A program made the translations under genes and the position numbers. The notes under the pieces were generated by a model, which was not told the DNA's origin, searched no databases, and was given only the letters and a program-made list of their open reading frames with translations. From the NCBI GenBank assembly GCA_949752795.1, contig CATKHW010000554.1, positions 180,001 to 244,000 of the forward strand: a stretch of 64,000 bases of DNA. The letters run 5' to 3'. This DNA comes from Hyperoodon ampullatus (lineage: Eukaryota; Chordata; Mammalia; Artiodactyla; Ziphiidae). Every line of letters starts with the position of its first letter. Within the stretch, counting starts at the first letter, position 1. This document shows positions 48,882 to 62,786 of this stretch, in pieces.

Positions 48882-50620
48882 CATGGAATGGGTGCCAGGC
48901 ATTTGTGCTGTAAACATTCTGCATTTGCTCACCCAATCTCACCAATCCTCTCAGTCCCAAGTGTCCAGCCTTATGCCACATCCAGCTGTCATTGTAGATA
49001 GGGTCATTCCAGGTTTCATCAGAGACCCTGAAGGAATTTTAAAGAATTTCCCAGTTTTTTTGTTTTGTTTTTGAAATTCCCTTTTATAGTGGGTTTGAGC
49101 TGATTCTCGCTGCCATGTTTATGCCAGTCTAGACACACTTGATTCCCTTACGGAGACATATCAATCCATAGGTTTTAAGATTCTTAGTAGTCAGATATAT
49201 TCCTCTGCGGGAAATATGGGGTTTTGAGTCCCTTTCACTGAGGAAGGTGTAGGTCTTGTCTATTCCATAGTTGGTTTTTGGAACGGTACCTGTGCTTATA
49301 TCAAACTCTGGTTTTATGCATCACCCCACCTCTCCTTCCCCCTTAAGCAGGCATAAGAGTGTTTTCTAAATGTGAGACACTGTTCTGTTTCCTAACTGAG
49401 TTCAAGTGTAGCCATGTTTACAGGATCTTCATAAGTGATATCTTATGATAAGTTTATTTTTCTGTGTAACTTATTTCACTTAGAATCATCGTACCTGAAT
49501 CCACCCATTTTGCAGCTACTGGTCTTATGACATTGATTTCATGGCTGAGAGATATTCCTTCATACGTAAGTACCACAATTTTTTGAACCATTTTTATATT
49601 TCCTGGGATATTTAAGGTGTACCCAAGTTGAGGTCCTTGTAAGCAGTTCAGCCCTAAATTTTGGGGTGGCTCTGTCTTATGGATTTTCAGTTTTCCCAAG
49701 GTATATTCCCTAGACTGGAAGTGCCCTTGGCTCTGTAGCTCTGTTCTTTACTTGTTTTAGGGAATACAATGTACTCCTCCAGAGAGGCAGTTGGCAATTT
49801 ACATCCCATCCATCAGCATAACAAGGCTCCCTGTTCTCCAGGGCCTGTCTTGCCTTTCGGGTTTTTACACATTTTGTGGATGTCCCTTTTGACCGGTGGG
49901 AAGTGATACTTCTTTGTAGTGCAGATTTGCATTGCCCGCTTGCTTGCTTGGCCAAAAAGGGCGTATGCGTTTTCTCCTGAATATATTCAGGAGAAAACGC
50001 ATACGCCCTTTTTGGCCAAGTGCATCATTGTCGAAGTTGTGCCCCTCTTCCTGTGCTTTAAAGGCGATTCCAACGTACCTATTGAAATCTGTTTCCTGCT
50101 ATTCTGCCTCGGTTTGAAGTCCACCTCGTTGCCTTCCCTCAACAGATTTTTGGACGATAGTTGTCCTTTATTACTCGGCCAGTTTGTGAATTGCTGTGCC
50201 CCTGAGCTGCATTTTTCAACTCGTTTTTGGTGAGCTGACCTCAAGTCCAAAATTTTGGTTCAGGACCTATGCTGGTTCCCGGTGGGTGGCTGAGACTTTG
50301 GTTAATTCTTCTTCCTGCCGGGAAGTTAGAGTGATATATGCCCGTTCAAATGCCTAACAGCTACTCTCTCATTGGTTCTCCCTCTTCCCTTTCATCCTCT
50401 GCCAAATTGGAAACCTGTGTGAACCAGGAGGTTGAAGGGGCTGTCTCTCCAAGTTGGGAGATTGATAGTAAAGCAGATGAAAAGTCAAACCGGAGCACCA
50501 GGAGAGGGACTATTGGTTGAGTTTTAGAAACCTTTCGTATTCACAGTGTGTCCGTTCTCTAGGTTTCCCGTACATGTTATAACTGTAGTAATATTCCCTT
50601 CAACCTGGAGAGTTGTGACC
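48882..50620. repeat. Satellite monomer M29
   Basis: 1739 bp. GTGCTGTAAACATTC start, also in M33 and M36. The second half matches M34 (CTTTCGGGTTTTTAC). Confidence 0.94.
49947..50020. repeat. Palindrome P29 (74 bp, perfect)
   Basis: Centre 49983/49984; all 37 pairs match. Confidence 0.96.
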
Positions 50621-52359
50621 CATGGATTGGGTGCCAGGCATTATTGCTTTAAAGGGTCTGCATTTGCTCACCCAATCTCACCAATCGTCTCAGTCCCAAG
50701 TGTCCAGACTTATGCCACATCCAGCTGTCGTTGTAGATAGGGTCATTCCAGGTTTCATCAGAGACCCTGAAGGAATTGTAAAGAATTTCCCAGTTTTTTT
50801 GTTTTGTTTTTGAAATTCCTTTTTATAGTGGGTTTGAGCTGATTCTCGCTGCCATGTTTATGCCAGTCTAGACACACTTGATTCCCTTACGGAGACATAT
50901 CAATCCATAGGTTTTAAGATTCTTACTAGTCAGATATATTCCTCTGTGGGAAATATGGCGTTTTGAGTCCCTTTCACTGAGGAAGGTGTAGGTCTTGTCT
51001 ATTCCATAGTTGGTTTTTGGAACGGTACCTGTGCTTATATCAAACTCTGGTTTTATGCATCACCACACCTCTCCTTCCCCCTTAAGCAGGCATAAGAGTG
51101 TTTTCTAAATGTGAGACACTGTTCTCTTTCCTATCTCAGTTCAAGTGTAGCCATGTTTACAGGATCTTCATAAGTGATATCTTATGATAAGTTTCTTTTT
51201 CTCTGTGACTTATTTCACTTAGAATCATCGTACCTGAATCCACCCATTTTGCTGCTACTGGTCTTATGACATTGATTTCATGGCTGAGGGATATTCCATC
51301 GTACGTAAGTACCACACTTTTTTGAACCATTTTTATATTTCCTGAGATATATAAGGTGTACCCAAGTTGAGGTCCTTGTAAGCAGTGCAGCCCTAAATTT
51401 TGGCGTGGCTCTGTCTTATTGATTTTCAGTTTTCCCAAGGTATATTCCCTAGACTGGAAGTGCCCTTGGCTCTGTAGCTCTGTTGTTTACTTGTTTTAGG
51501 GAACACAATGCACTCCTCCAGAGAGGCATTTGGCAATTTACATCCCGCCCATCAGCATAAGATGGCTCCCTGTTCTCCAGTGCCTGTCTTGCCTTTCTGG
51601 TTTTTACACATTTTGTGGATGTCCCTTTTGACCGGTGGGAAGTGATACTTCTTTGTAGTGCAGATTTGCATTGCCCGCTTGCTTGCTTGGCCAAAAAGGG
51701 CGTATGCGTTTTCTCCTGAATATATTCAGGAGAAAACGCATACGCCCTTTTTGGCCAAGTGCATCATATTCGAAGTTTTGTCCCTCTTCCTGTGCTTTAA
51801 AGGCGATTCCAACGTACCTCGTGAAATCTGTTTCCTGCTCTTCTGCCTCGCTTTCAAGTCCACCTCGTTGCCTTCCCTCAACAGATTTTTGGACGATAGT
51901 TGTCCTTTATTACTTGGCCAGTTTGTGAATTGCTGTGCCCCTGAGCTCCATTTTTCAACTCCTTTTTGGTGAGCTGAACGCAAGTCCAAAATTTTGGTTC
52001 AGGACCTATACTGGTTCCCGGTGGGTGGCTGAGACTTTGATTAATTCTTCTTCCTGCCGGGAAATTACAGTGATATGTGCCCGTCCAAATGCCTAACAGC
52101 TACTCTCTCATTGGTTCTCCCTCTTCCCTTTCATCCTCTGCCAAATTGGAAACCTGTGCGAACCAGGAGGTTAAAGGGGCTGTCTCTCCAAGTTGGGAGA
52201 TTGATAGTAAAGCAGATGGAAAGTCAAACCGGAGCACCAGGAGAGGGACTATTCGTTGAGTTTTAGAAACCTTTCGTATTCACAGTGTGTCCGTTCTCTA
52301 GGTTTCCCGTACATGTTATAGCTGTAGTAATATTCCCTTCAACCTGGAGAGTTGGGACC
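50621..52359. repeat. Satellite monomer M30
   Basis: 1739 bp. GTGACCCATGGATTGGG at the boundary, CCAGACTTATGCC and ATAAGATGGCTCC are shared with M35, 8693 bp away. Confidence 0.94.
51686..51759. repeat. Palindrome P30 (74 bp, perfect)
   Basis: Centre 51722/51723; all 37 pairs match. Confidence 0.96.
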
Positions 52360-54097
52360 CATGGAATGGGTGCCAGGCATTTGTGCTGTAAAGGTTCTGC
52401 CTTTGCTCACCCAATCTCACCAATCCTCTCAGTCCCAAGTGTCCAGCCTTATGCCACATCCAGCTGTCATTGTAGATAGGGTCATTCCAGGTTTCATCAG
52501 AGACCCTGAAGGAATTGTAAAGAATTTCCCGGATTTTTTGTTTTGTTTATGAAATTCCTTTTTATAGTGGGTTTGAGCTGATTCTCGCTGCCATGTTTAT
52601 GCCAGTCTAGACACACTTGATTCTCTTACGGAGACATATCAATACATAGGTTTTAAGATTTTTAGTAATCAAATATATTCCTCTGCGGGAAATATGGGTC
52701 TTTGAATCCCTTTCACTGAGGAAGGTGTAGGTCTTGTCTATTCCATAGTTGGTTTTTGGAACGGTACCTGTGCTTATATCAAACTCTGGTTTTATGCATC
52801 ACCCCACCTCTCCTTCCCCCTTAAGCAGGCATTAGAGTGTTTTCTAAATGTGAGACACTCTTCTCTTTCCTATCTCAGTTCAAGTGTAGCCATGTTTACA
52901 GGATCTTCATAAGTGATATCTTATGATCAGTTTCTTTTTCTCTGTGACTTATTTCACTTAGAATCATCATACCTGAATCCACCCATTTTGCTGCTACTGG
53001 TCTTATGACATTGGTTTCATGGCTGAGGGATATTCCATCGTACGTAAGTACCACACTTTTTTGAACCATTTTTATATTTTCTGGGATATTTAAGGTGTAC
53101 CCAAGTTGAGGTCCTTGTAAGCAGTGCAGCCCTAAATTTTGGGGTGGCTCTGTCTTATTGATTTTCAGTTTTCCCAAGGTATATTCTCTACACTGGAAGT
53201 GCCCTTGGATCTGTAGCTCTGTTGTTTACTTGTTTTAGGGAACACAATGCACTCTTCCAGAGAGGCATTTGGCAATTTACATCCCGCCCATCAGCATAAC
53301 AAGGCTCCCTGTTCTCCAGGGCCTGTCTTGCCTTTCTGGTTTTTACACATTTTGTGGATGTCCCATTTGACCGGTGGGAAGTGATACTACTTTGTAGTGC
53401 AGATTTGCATTGCCCGCTTGCTTGCTTGGCCAAAAACGGCGTATGCGTTTTCTCCTGAATATATTCAGGAGAAAACGCAAACGCCCGTTTCGGCCAAGTG
53501 CATCATTGTCGAAGTTGTGCCCTCTTCCTGTGCTTTAAAGGCGATTCCAACGTACCTCTTGAAATCTGTTTCCTGCTATTCTGCCTCGCTTTCAAGTCCG
53601 CCTCGTTGCCTTCCCTCAACAGATTTTTGGACGATAGTTGTCCTTTATTACTCGGCCAGTTTGTGAATTGCTGTGCCCCTGAGCTCCATTTTTCAACTCG
53701 TTTTTGGTGAGCTGACCGCAAGTCCAAAATTTCGGTTCAGGAACTATACTGGTTCCCGGTGGGTGGCTGAGACTTTGGTTAATTCTTCTTCCTGCCGGGA
53801 AATTACAGTGATATGTGCCCCTCCAAATGCCTAACAGCTACTCTCTCATTGGTTCTCCCTCTTCCCTTTCATCCTCTGCCAAATTGGCAAACTGTGTGAA
53901 CCAGGAGGTTAAAGGGGCTGTCTCTCCAAGTTGGGAGGTTGATAGTAAAGCAGATGGAAAGTCAAACCGGAGTACCAGGAGAGGGACTATTCGTTGAGTT
54001 TTAGAAACCTTTCGTATTCACAGTGTGTCCGTTCTCTAGGTTTCCCGTACATGTTATAACTGTAGTAATATTCCCTTCAACCTGGAGAGTTGGGACC
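52360..54097. repeat. Satellite monomer M31
   Basis: 1738 bp. GTAAAGGTTC start. TTTTAGTAATCAAATATATT and TTTGAATCCC are shared with M32 and M36. Confidence 0.94.
53425..53498. repeat. Palindrome P31 (4 mismatches)
   Basis: Centre 53461/53462. Mismatches at pairs 19, 25, 26 and 30. Confidence 0.92.
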
Positions 54098-55835
54098 CAT
54101 GGAATGGGTGCCATGCATTATTGCTTTAAAGGGTCTGCATTTGCTCACCCAATCTCACCAATCCTCTCAGTCCGAAGTGTCCAGCCTTATGCCACATCCA
54201 GCTGTCGTTGTAGATAGGGTCATTCTAGGTTTCATCAGAGACCCTGAAGGAATTGGAAAGAATTTCCCAGTTTTTTTGTTTTGTTTTTGAAATTCCTTTT
54301 TATAGTGGGTTTGAGCTGATTCTCGCTGCCATGTTTATGCCAGTCTAGACACACTTGATTCTCTTACGGAGACATATCAATACATAGGTTTTAAGATTTT
54401 TAGTAATCAAATATATTCCTCTGTGGGAAATATGGGTCTTTGAATCCCTTTCACTGAGGAAGGTGTAGGTCTTGTCTATTCCATAGTTGGTTTTTGGAAC
54501 GGTACCTGTGCTTATATCAAACTCTGGTTTTATGCATCACCCCACCTCTCCTTCCCCCTTAAGCAGGCATAAGAGTGTTTTCTAAATGTGAGACACTGTT
54601 CTCTTTCCTATCTCAGTTCAAGTGTAGCCATGTTTACAGGATCTTTATAAGTGATATCTTATGATAAGTTTCTTTTTCTCTGTGACTTATTTCACTTAGA
54701 ATCATCGTACCTGAATCCACCCATTTTGCTGCTACTGGTCTTATGACATTGATTTCATGGCTGAGGGATATTCCATCGTACGTAAGTACCACACTTTTTT
54801 GAACCATTTTTATATTTCCTGGGATATTTAAGGTGTACACAAGTTGAGGTCCTTGTAAGCAGTGCAGCCCTAAATTTTGGCGTGGCTCTGTCTTATTGAT
54901 TTTCAGTTTTCCCAAGGTATATTCCGTAGACTGGAAGTGCCCTTGGCTCTGTTGCTCTGTTGTTTACTTGTTTTAGGGAACACAATGCACTCCTCCAGAG
55001 AGGCAGTTGGCAATTTACATCCCGCCCATCAGCATAACAAGCTCCCTGTTCTCCAGTGCCTGTCTTGCCTTTCTGGTTTTTACACATTTTGTGGATGTCC
55101 CTTTTGACCGGTGGGAAGTGATACTTCTTTGTATTGCAGATTTGCATTGCCCGCTTGCTTCCTTGGCCAAAAAGTGCGTATGCGTTTTCTCCTGAATATA
55201 TTCAGGAGAAAACGCATACGCCCTTTTTGGCCAAGTGCATCATATTCGAAGTTGTGTCCCTCTTCCTGTGCTTTAAAGGCGATTCCAACGTACCTCTTGA
55301 AATCTGTTTCCTGCTATTCTGCCTCGCTTTCAAGTCCGCCTCGTTGCCTTCCCTCAACAGATTTTTGGACGATAGTTGTCCTTTATTACTCGGCCAGTTT
55401 GTGAATTGCTGTGCCCCTGAGCTCCATTTTTCAACTCGTTTTTGGTGAGCTGACCACAAGTCCAAAATTTTGGTTCAGGACCTATACTGGTTCCCGGTGG
55501 GTGGCTGAGACTTTGGTTAATTCTTCTTCCTGCCAGGAAATTACAGTGATATGTGCCCGTCCAAATGCCTAACAGGTACTCTCTCATTGGTTCTCCCTCT
55601 TCCCTTTCATCCTCTGCCAAATTGGAAACCTGTGCGAACCAGGAGGTTAAAGGGGCTGTCTCTCCAAGTTGGGAGGTTGATAGTAAAGCAGATGGAAAGT
55701 CAAACCGGAGCACCAGGAGAGGGACTATTCGTTGAGTTTTAGAAACGTTTCGTATTCACAGTGTGTCCGTTCTCTAGGTTTCCCGTACATGTTATAGCTG
55801 TAGTAATATTCCCTTCAACCTGGAGAGTTGGGACC
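54098..55835. repeat. Satellite monomer M32
   Basis: 1738 bp. CATGCATTATTGC start. GAATTGGAAAGAATTT near 54250 is shared with M36, four units away. Confidence 0.94.
55162..55235. repeat. Palindrome P32 (1 mismatch)
   Basis: Centre 55198/55199. Only pair 24 is off (left G to T). Confidence 0.94.
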
Positions 55836-57574
55836 CATGGAATGGGTGCCAGGCATTTGTGCTGTAAACATTCTGAATTTGCTCACCCAATCTCACCAAT
55901 CCTCTCAGTCCCAAGTGTCCAGCCTTATGCCACATCCACCTGTCATTGTAGATAGGGTCATTCCAGGTTTCATCAGAGACCCTGAAGGAATTGTAAAGAA
56001 TTTCCCAGTTTTTTTGTTTTGTTTTTGAAATTCCTTTTTATAGTGGGTTTGAGCTGATTCTCGCTGCCATGTTTATGCCAGTCTAGACACACTTGATTCC
56101 CTTACGGAGACATATCAATCCATAGGTTTTAAGATTCTTAGTAGTCAGATATATTCCTCTGTGGGAAATATGGGGTTTTGAGTCCCTTTCACTGAGGAAG
56201 GTGTAGTTCTTGTCTATTCCATAGTTGGTTTTTGGAACGGTACCTGTGCTTATATCAAACTCTGGTTTTATGCATGACCCCACCTCTCCTTCCCCCTTAA
56301 GCAGGCATAAGAGTGTTTTCTACATGTGAGACACTGTTCTCTTTCCTAACTCAGTTCAAGTGTAGCCATGTTTACAGGATCTTCATAAGTGATATCTTAT
56401 GATAAGTTTATTTTTCTGTGTAACTTATTTCACTTAGAATCATCGTACCTGAATCCACCCATTTTGCTGCTACTGGTATTATGACATTGATTTCATGGCT
56501 GAGGGATATTCCATCGTAGGTAAGTACCACAATTTTTTGAACCATTTTTATATTTCCTGGGATATTTAAGGTGTACCCAAGTTGAGGTCCTTGTAAGCAG
56601 TGCAGCCCTAAATTTTGGCGTGGCTCTGTCTTATTGATTTTCAGTTTTCCCAAGGTATATTCCCTAGACTGGAAGTGCCCTTGGCTCTGTAGCTCTGTTG
56701 TTTACTTGTTTTAGGGAACACAATGTACTCTTCCAGAGAGGCAGATGGCAATTAACATCCCGCCCATCAGCATAAAAAGGCTCCCTGTTCTCCAGTTCCT
56801 GTCTTGCCTTTCTGGTTTTTACACATTGTGTGGATGTCCCTTTTGACCGGTGGGAAGTGATACTTCTTTGTAGTGCAGATTTGCATTGCCCGCTTGCTTG
56901 CTTGGCCAAAAAGGGCGTATGCGTTTTCTCCTGAATATATTCAGGAGAAAACACATACGCCCTTTTTGGCCAAGTGCATCATATTCGAAGTTGTGTCCCT
57001 CTTCCTGTGCTTTAAAGGCGATTCCAACGTACCTCCTGAAATCTGTTTCCTGCTATTCTGCCTCGCTTTCAAGTCTGCCTAGTTGCCTTCCCTCAACAGA
57101 TTTTTGGACGATAGTTGTCCTTTATTACTCGGCCAGTTTGTGAATTGCTGTGCCCCTGAGCTCCATTTTTCAACTCGTTTTTGGTGAGCTGACCGCAAGT
57201 CCAAAATTTTGGTTCAGGACCTATACTGGTTCCCGGTTGGTGCCTGAGACTTTGGTTAATTCTTCTTCCTGCCGGGAAATTACAGTGATATGTGCCCGTC
57301 CAAATGCCTAACAGCTACTCTCTCTTTGGTTCTCCCTCTTCCCTTTCATCCTCTGCCAAATTGGCAAACTGTGTGAACCAGGAGGTTAAAGGGGCTGTCT
57401 CTCCAAGTTGGGAGGTTGATAGTAAAGCAGATGGAAAGTCAAACCGGAGCACCAGGAGAGGGACTATTCGTTGAGTTTTAGAAACCTTTCGTATTCACAG
57501 TGTGTCCGTTCTCTAGGTTTCCCGTACATGTTATAGCTGTAGTAATATTCCCTTCAACCTGGAGAGTTGGGACC
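55836..57574. repeat. Satellite monomer M33
   Basis: 1739 bp. GTAAACATTC start. CATATTCGAAG just after the palindrome is shared with M30, M32 and M36. Confidence 0.94.
56901..56974. repeat. Palindrome P33 (1 mismatch)
   Basis: Centre 56937/56938. Only pair 16 is off (right G to A), as in P28. Confidence 0.94.
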
Positions 57575-59313
57575 CATGGAATGGGTGCCAGGCATTTGTG
57601 CTGTAAAGGTTCTGCATTTGCTCACCCAATCTCACCAATCCTCTCAGTCCCAAGTGTCCAGCCTTATGCCACATCCAGCTGTCATTGTAGATAGGGTCAT
57701 TTCAGGTTTCATCAGAGACCCTGAAGGAATTGTAAAGAATTTCCCAGTTTTTTTGTTTTGTTTTTGAAATTCCTTTTTATAGTGGGTTTGACCTGATTCT
57801 CGCTGCCATATTTATGCCAGTCTAGACACACTTGATTCCCTTATGGAGACATATCAATCCATAAGTTTTAAGATTCTTACTAGTCAGATATATTCCTCTG
57901 CAGGAAATATGGCGTTTTGAGTCCCTTTCACTGAGGAAGGTGTAGGTCTTGTCTATTCCATAGTTGGTTTTTGGAACGGTACCTGTGCTTATATCAAACT
58001 CTGGTTTTATGCATCACCCCACCTCTCCTTCCCCCTTAAGCAGGCATAAGAGTGTTTTCTAAATGTGAGACACTGTTCTGTTTCCTAACTCAGTTCAAGT
58101 GTAGCCATGTTTACAGGATCTTCATAAGTGATATCTTATGATAAGTTTCTTTTTCTGTGTAACTTTCTTCACTTAGAATCATCGTACCTGAATCCACCCA
58201 TTTTGCTGCTACTGGTCTTATGACATTGATTTCATGGCTGAGAGATATTCCTTCGTACGTAAGTACCACAATTTTTTGAACCATTTTTATATTTCCTGGG
58301 ATATTTAAGGTGTACCCAAGTTGAGGTCCTTGTAAGCAGTTCAGCCCTAAATTTTGGGGTGGCTCTGTCTTATGGATTTTCAGTTTTCCCAAGGTATATT
58401 CCCTAGACTGGAAGTGCCCTTGGCTCTGTAGCTCTGTTCTTTACTTGTTTTAGGGAATACAATGTACTCCTCCAGAGAGGCAGTTGGCAATTTACATCCC
58501 ATCCATCAGCATAACAAGGCTCCCTGTTCTCCAGGGCCTGTCTTGCCTTTCGGGTTTTTACACATTTTGTGGATTTCCCTTTTGACCGGTGGGAAGTGAT
58601 ACTTCTTTGTAGTGCAGATTTGCATTGCCCGCTTGCTTGCTTGGCCAAAAAGGGCGTATGCGTTTTCTCCTGAATATATTCAGGAGAAAACGCATACACC
58701 CTTTTTGGCCAAGTGCATCATTGTCGAAGTTGTGCCCCTCTTCCTGTGCTTTAAAGGCGATTCCAACGTACCTATTGAAATCTGTTTCCTGCTCTTCTGC
58801 CTCGGTTTGAAGTCCACCTCGTTGCCTTCTCTCAACAGATTTTTGGACGATAGTTGTCCTTTATTACTCGGCCAGTTTGTGAATTGCTGTGCCCCTGAGC
58901 TCCATTTTTCAACTCGTTTTTGGTGAGCTGACCGCAGGTCCAAAATTTTGGTTCAGGACCTATGCTGGTTCCCGGTGGGTGGCTGAGACTTTGGTTAATT
59001 CTTCTTCCTTCCGGGAAGTTAGAGTGATATATGCCCGTTCAAATGCCTAACAGCTACTCTCTCATTGGTTCTCCCTCTTCCCTTTCATCCTCTGCCAAAT
59101 TGGAAACCTGTGTGAACCAGGAGGTTGAAGGGCCTGTCTCTCCAAGTTGGGAGATTGATAGTAAAGCAGATGAAAGGTCAAACCGGAGCACCAGGAGAGG
59201 GACTATTCGTTGAGTTTTAGAAACCTTTCGTATTCACAGTGTGTCCGTTCTCTAGGTTTCCCGTACATGTTATAACTGTAGTAATATTCCCTTCAACCTG
59301 GAGAGTTGTGACC
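57575..59313. repeat. Satellite monomer M34
   Basis: 1739 bp. GTAAAGGTTC start. The second half matches M29 at five-monomer distance. Confidence 0.94.
58640..58713. repeat. Palindrome P34 (1 mismatch)
   Basis: Centre 58676/58677. Only pair 22 is off (right G to A, ACACCC). This is the right-arm half of the matched change seen in P18. Confidence 0.94.
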
Positions 59314-61047
59314 CATGGATTGGGTGCCAGGAATTATTGCTTTAAAGGGTCTGCATTTGCTCACCCAATCTCACCAATCGTCTCAGTCCCAAGTGTCCAG
59401 ACTTATGCCACATCAAGCTGTCGTTGTAGATAGGGTCATTCCAGGTTTCATCAGAGACCCTGAAGGAATTGTAAAGAATTTCCCAGTTTTTTTGTTTTGT
59501 TTTTGAAATTCCTTTTTATAGTGGGTTTGAGCTGATTCTCGCTGCCATGTTTATGCCAGTCTAGACACACTTGATTCCCTTACGGAGACATATCAATCCA
59601 TAGGTTTTAAGATTCTTACTAGTCAGATATATTCTTCTGCGGGAAATATGGCGTTTTGAGTCCCTTTCACTGAGGAAGGTGTAGGTCTTGTCTATTCCAT
59701 AGTTGGTTTTTGGAACGGTACCTGTGCTTATATCAAACTCTGGTTTTATGCATCACCCCGCCTCTCCTTCCCCCTTAAGCAGGCATAAGAGTGTTTTCTA
59801 AATGTGAGACACTGTTCTCTTTCCTAACTCAGTTCAAGTGTAGCCATGTTTACAGGATATTCATAAGTGATATCTTATGATAAGTTTCTTTTTCTGTGTG
59901 ACTTATTTCACTTAGAATCATCGTACCTGAATCCACCCATTTTGCTGCTACTGGTCTTATGACATTGATTTCATGGCTGAGGGATATTCCATCGTACGTA
60001 AGTACCACAATTTTTTGAACCATTTTTATATGTCCTGGGATATTTAAGGTGTACCCAAGTTGAGGTCCTTGTAAGCAGTGCAGCCCTAAATTTTGGCGTG
60101 GCTCTGTCTTATGGATTTTCAGTTTTCCCAAGGTATATTCCCTAGACTGGAAGTGCCCTTGGCTCTGTAGCTGTGTTGTTTGTTTTAGGGAACACAATGC
60201 ACTCCTCCAGAGAGGCAGTGGGCAATTTACATCCCGCCCATCAGCATAAGATGGCTCCCTGTTCTCCAGTGCCTGTCTTGCCTTTCTGGTTTTTACACAT
60301 TTTGTGGATGTCCCTTTTGACCGGTGGGAAGTGATACTTCTTTGTAGTGCAGATTTGCATTGCCCGCTTGCTTGCTTGGTCAAAAAGGGTGTATGCGTTT
60401 TCTCCTGAATATATTCAGGAGAAAATGCATACGCCCTTTTCGGCCAAGTGCATCATTGTCGAAGTTGTGCCCTCTTCCTGTGCTTTAAAGGCGATTCCAA
60501 CGTACCTCTTGAAATCTGTTTCCTGCTATTCTGCCTCGCTTTCAAGTCCGCCTCGTTGCCTTCCCTCAACAGATTTTTGGACGATAGTTGTCCTTTATTA
60601 CTCGGCCAGTTTGTGAATTGCTGTGCCCCTGAGCTCCATTTTTCAACTCGTTTTTGGTGAGCTGACCGCAAGTCCAAAATTTTGGTTCAGGAACTATACT
60701 GGTTCCCGGTGGGTGGCTGAGACTTTGGTTAATTCTTCTTCCTGCCGGGAAATTACAGTGATATGTGCCCGTCCAAATGCCTAACAGCTACTCTCTCATT
60801 GGTTCTCCCTCTTCCCTTTCATCCTCTGCCAAATTGGCAAACTGTGTGAACCAGGAGGTTAAAGGGGCTGTCTCTCCAAGTTGGGAGGTTGATAGTAAAG
60901 CAGATGGAAAGTCAAACCGGAGTACCAGGAGAGGGACTATTCGTTGAGTTTTAGAAACCTTTCGTATTCACAGTGTGTCCGTTCTCTAGGTTTCCCGTAC
61001 ATGTTATAACTGTAGTAATATTCCCTTCAACCTGGAGAGTTGGGACC
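59314..61047. repeat. Satellite monomer M35
   Basis: 1734 bp, the shortest of the undisturbed units. A 4-base loss in GTTTACTTGTTTTAGG (near 60179) explains most of the deficit. Otherwise close to M30. Confidence 0.94.
60375..60448. repeat. Palindrome P35 (4 mismatches)
   Basis: Centre 60411/60412. Mismatches at pairs 15, 22, 30 and 32; 15, 22 and 32 are G opposite T. Confidence 0.92.
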
Positions 61048-62786
61048 CATGGAATGGGTGCCAGGCATTTGTGCTGTAAACATTCTGCATTTGCTCACCC
61101 AATCTCACCAATCCTCTCAGTCCCAAGTGTCCAGCCTTATGCCACATCCAGCTGTCGTTGTAGATAGGGTCATTCCAGGTTTCATCAGAGACCCTGAAGG
61201 AATTGGAAAGAATTTCCCAGTTTTTTTGTTTTGTTTTTGAAATTCCTTTTTATAGTGGGTTTGAGCTGATTCTCGCTGCCATGTTTATGCCAGTCTAGAC
61301 ACACTTGATTCTCTTACGGAGACATATCAATACATAGGTTTTAAGATTTTTAGTAATCAAATATATTCCTCTGCGGGAAATATGGGTCTTTGAATCCCTT
61401 TCACAGAGGAAGGTGTAGGTCTTGTCTATTCCATAGTTGGTTTTTGGAACGGTACCTGTGCTTATATCAAACTCTGGTTTTATGCATCACCCCACCTCTC
61501 CTTCCCCCTTAAGCAGGCATAAGAGTGTTTTCTAAATGTGAGACACTGTTCTCTTTCCTAACTCAGTTCAAGTGTAGCCATGCTTACAGGATCTTCATAA
61601 GTGATATCTTATGATAAGTTTCTTTTTCTGTGTGACTTATTTCACTTAGAATCATCGAACCTGAATCCACCCATTTTGCTGCTACTGGTCTTATTACATT
61701 GATTTCATGGCTGAGGGATATTCCATCGTACGTAAGTACCACAATTTTTTGAACCATTTTTATATTTCCTGGGATATTTAAGGTGTACCCAAGTTGAGGT
61801 CCTTGTAAGCAGTGCAGCCCTAAATTTTGGCGTGGCTCTGTCTTATTGATTTTCAGTTTTCCCAAGGTATATTCCCTAGACTGGAAGTGCCCTTGGCTCT
61901 GTAGCTCTGTTGTTTACTTGTTTTAGGGAACACAATGTACTCCTCCAGAGAGGCAGTTGGCAATTAACATCCCGCCCATCAGCATAACAAGGCTCCCTAT
62001 TCTCCAGTGCCTGTCTTGCCTTTCTGGTTTTTACACATTTTGTGGATGTCCCTTTTGACCGGTGGGAAGTGATACTTCTTTGTAGTGCAGATTTGCATTG
62101 CCCGCTTGCTTGCTTGGCCAAAAAGGGCGTATGCGTTTTCTCCTGAATATATTCAGGAGAAAACGCATACGCCCTTTTTGGCCAAGTGCATCATATTCGA
62201 AGTTGTGTCCCTCTTCCTGTGATTTATAGGCGATTCCAACGTACCACCTGAAATCTGTTTCCTGCTATTCTGCCTCGCTTTCAAGTCCGCCTCGTTGCCT
62301 TCCCTCAACAGATTTTTGGACGATAGTTGTCCTTTATTACTCGGCCAGTTTGTGAATTGCTGAGCCCCTGAGCTCCATTGTTCAACTCGTTTTTGGAGAG
62401 CTGACCGCAAGTCAAAAATTTTGGTTCAGGACCTATACTGGTTCCCGGTGGGTGGCTGAGACTTTGGTTAATTCTTCTTCCTGCCGGGAAATTACAGTGA
62501 TATGTGCCCGTCCAAATGCCTAACAGCTACTCTCTCATTGGTTCTCCCTCTGCCCTTTCATCCTCTGCCTAATTGGAAACCTGTGCGAACCAGGAGGTTA
62601 AAGGGGCTGTCTCTCCAAGTTGGGAGGTTGATAGTAAAGCAGATGGAAAGTCAAAACGGAGCACCAGGAGAGGGACTATTCGTTGAGTTTTAGAAACCTT
62701 TCGTATTCACAGTGTGTCCGTTCTCTAGGTTTCCCGTACATGTTATAGCTGTAGTAATATTCCCTTCAACCTGGAGAGTTGGGACC
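61048..62786. repeat. Satellite monomer M36
   Basis: 1739 bp. GTAAACATTC start combined with the M32-like TTTTAGTAATCAAATATATT and GAATTGGAAAG, so it is mosaic. Confidence 0.94.
62113..62186. repeat. Palindrome P36 (74 bp, perfect)
   Basis: Centre 62149/62150; all 37 pairs match. Confidence 0.96.
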
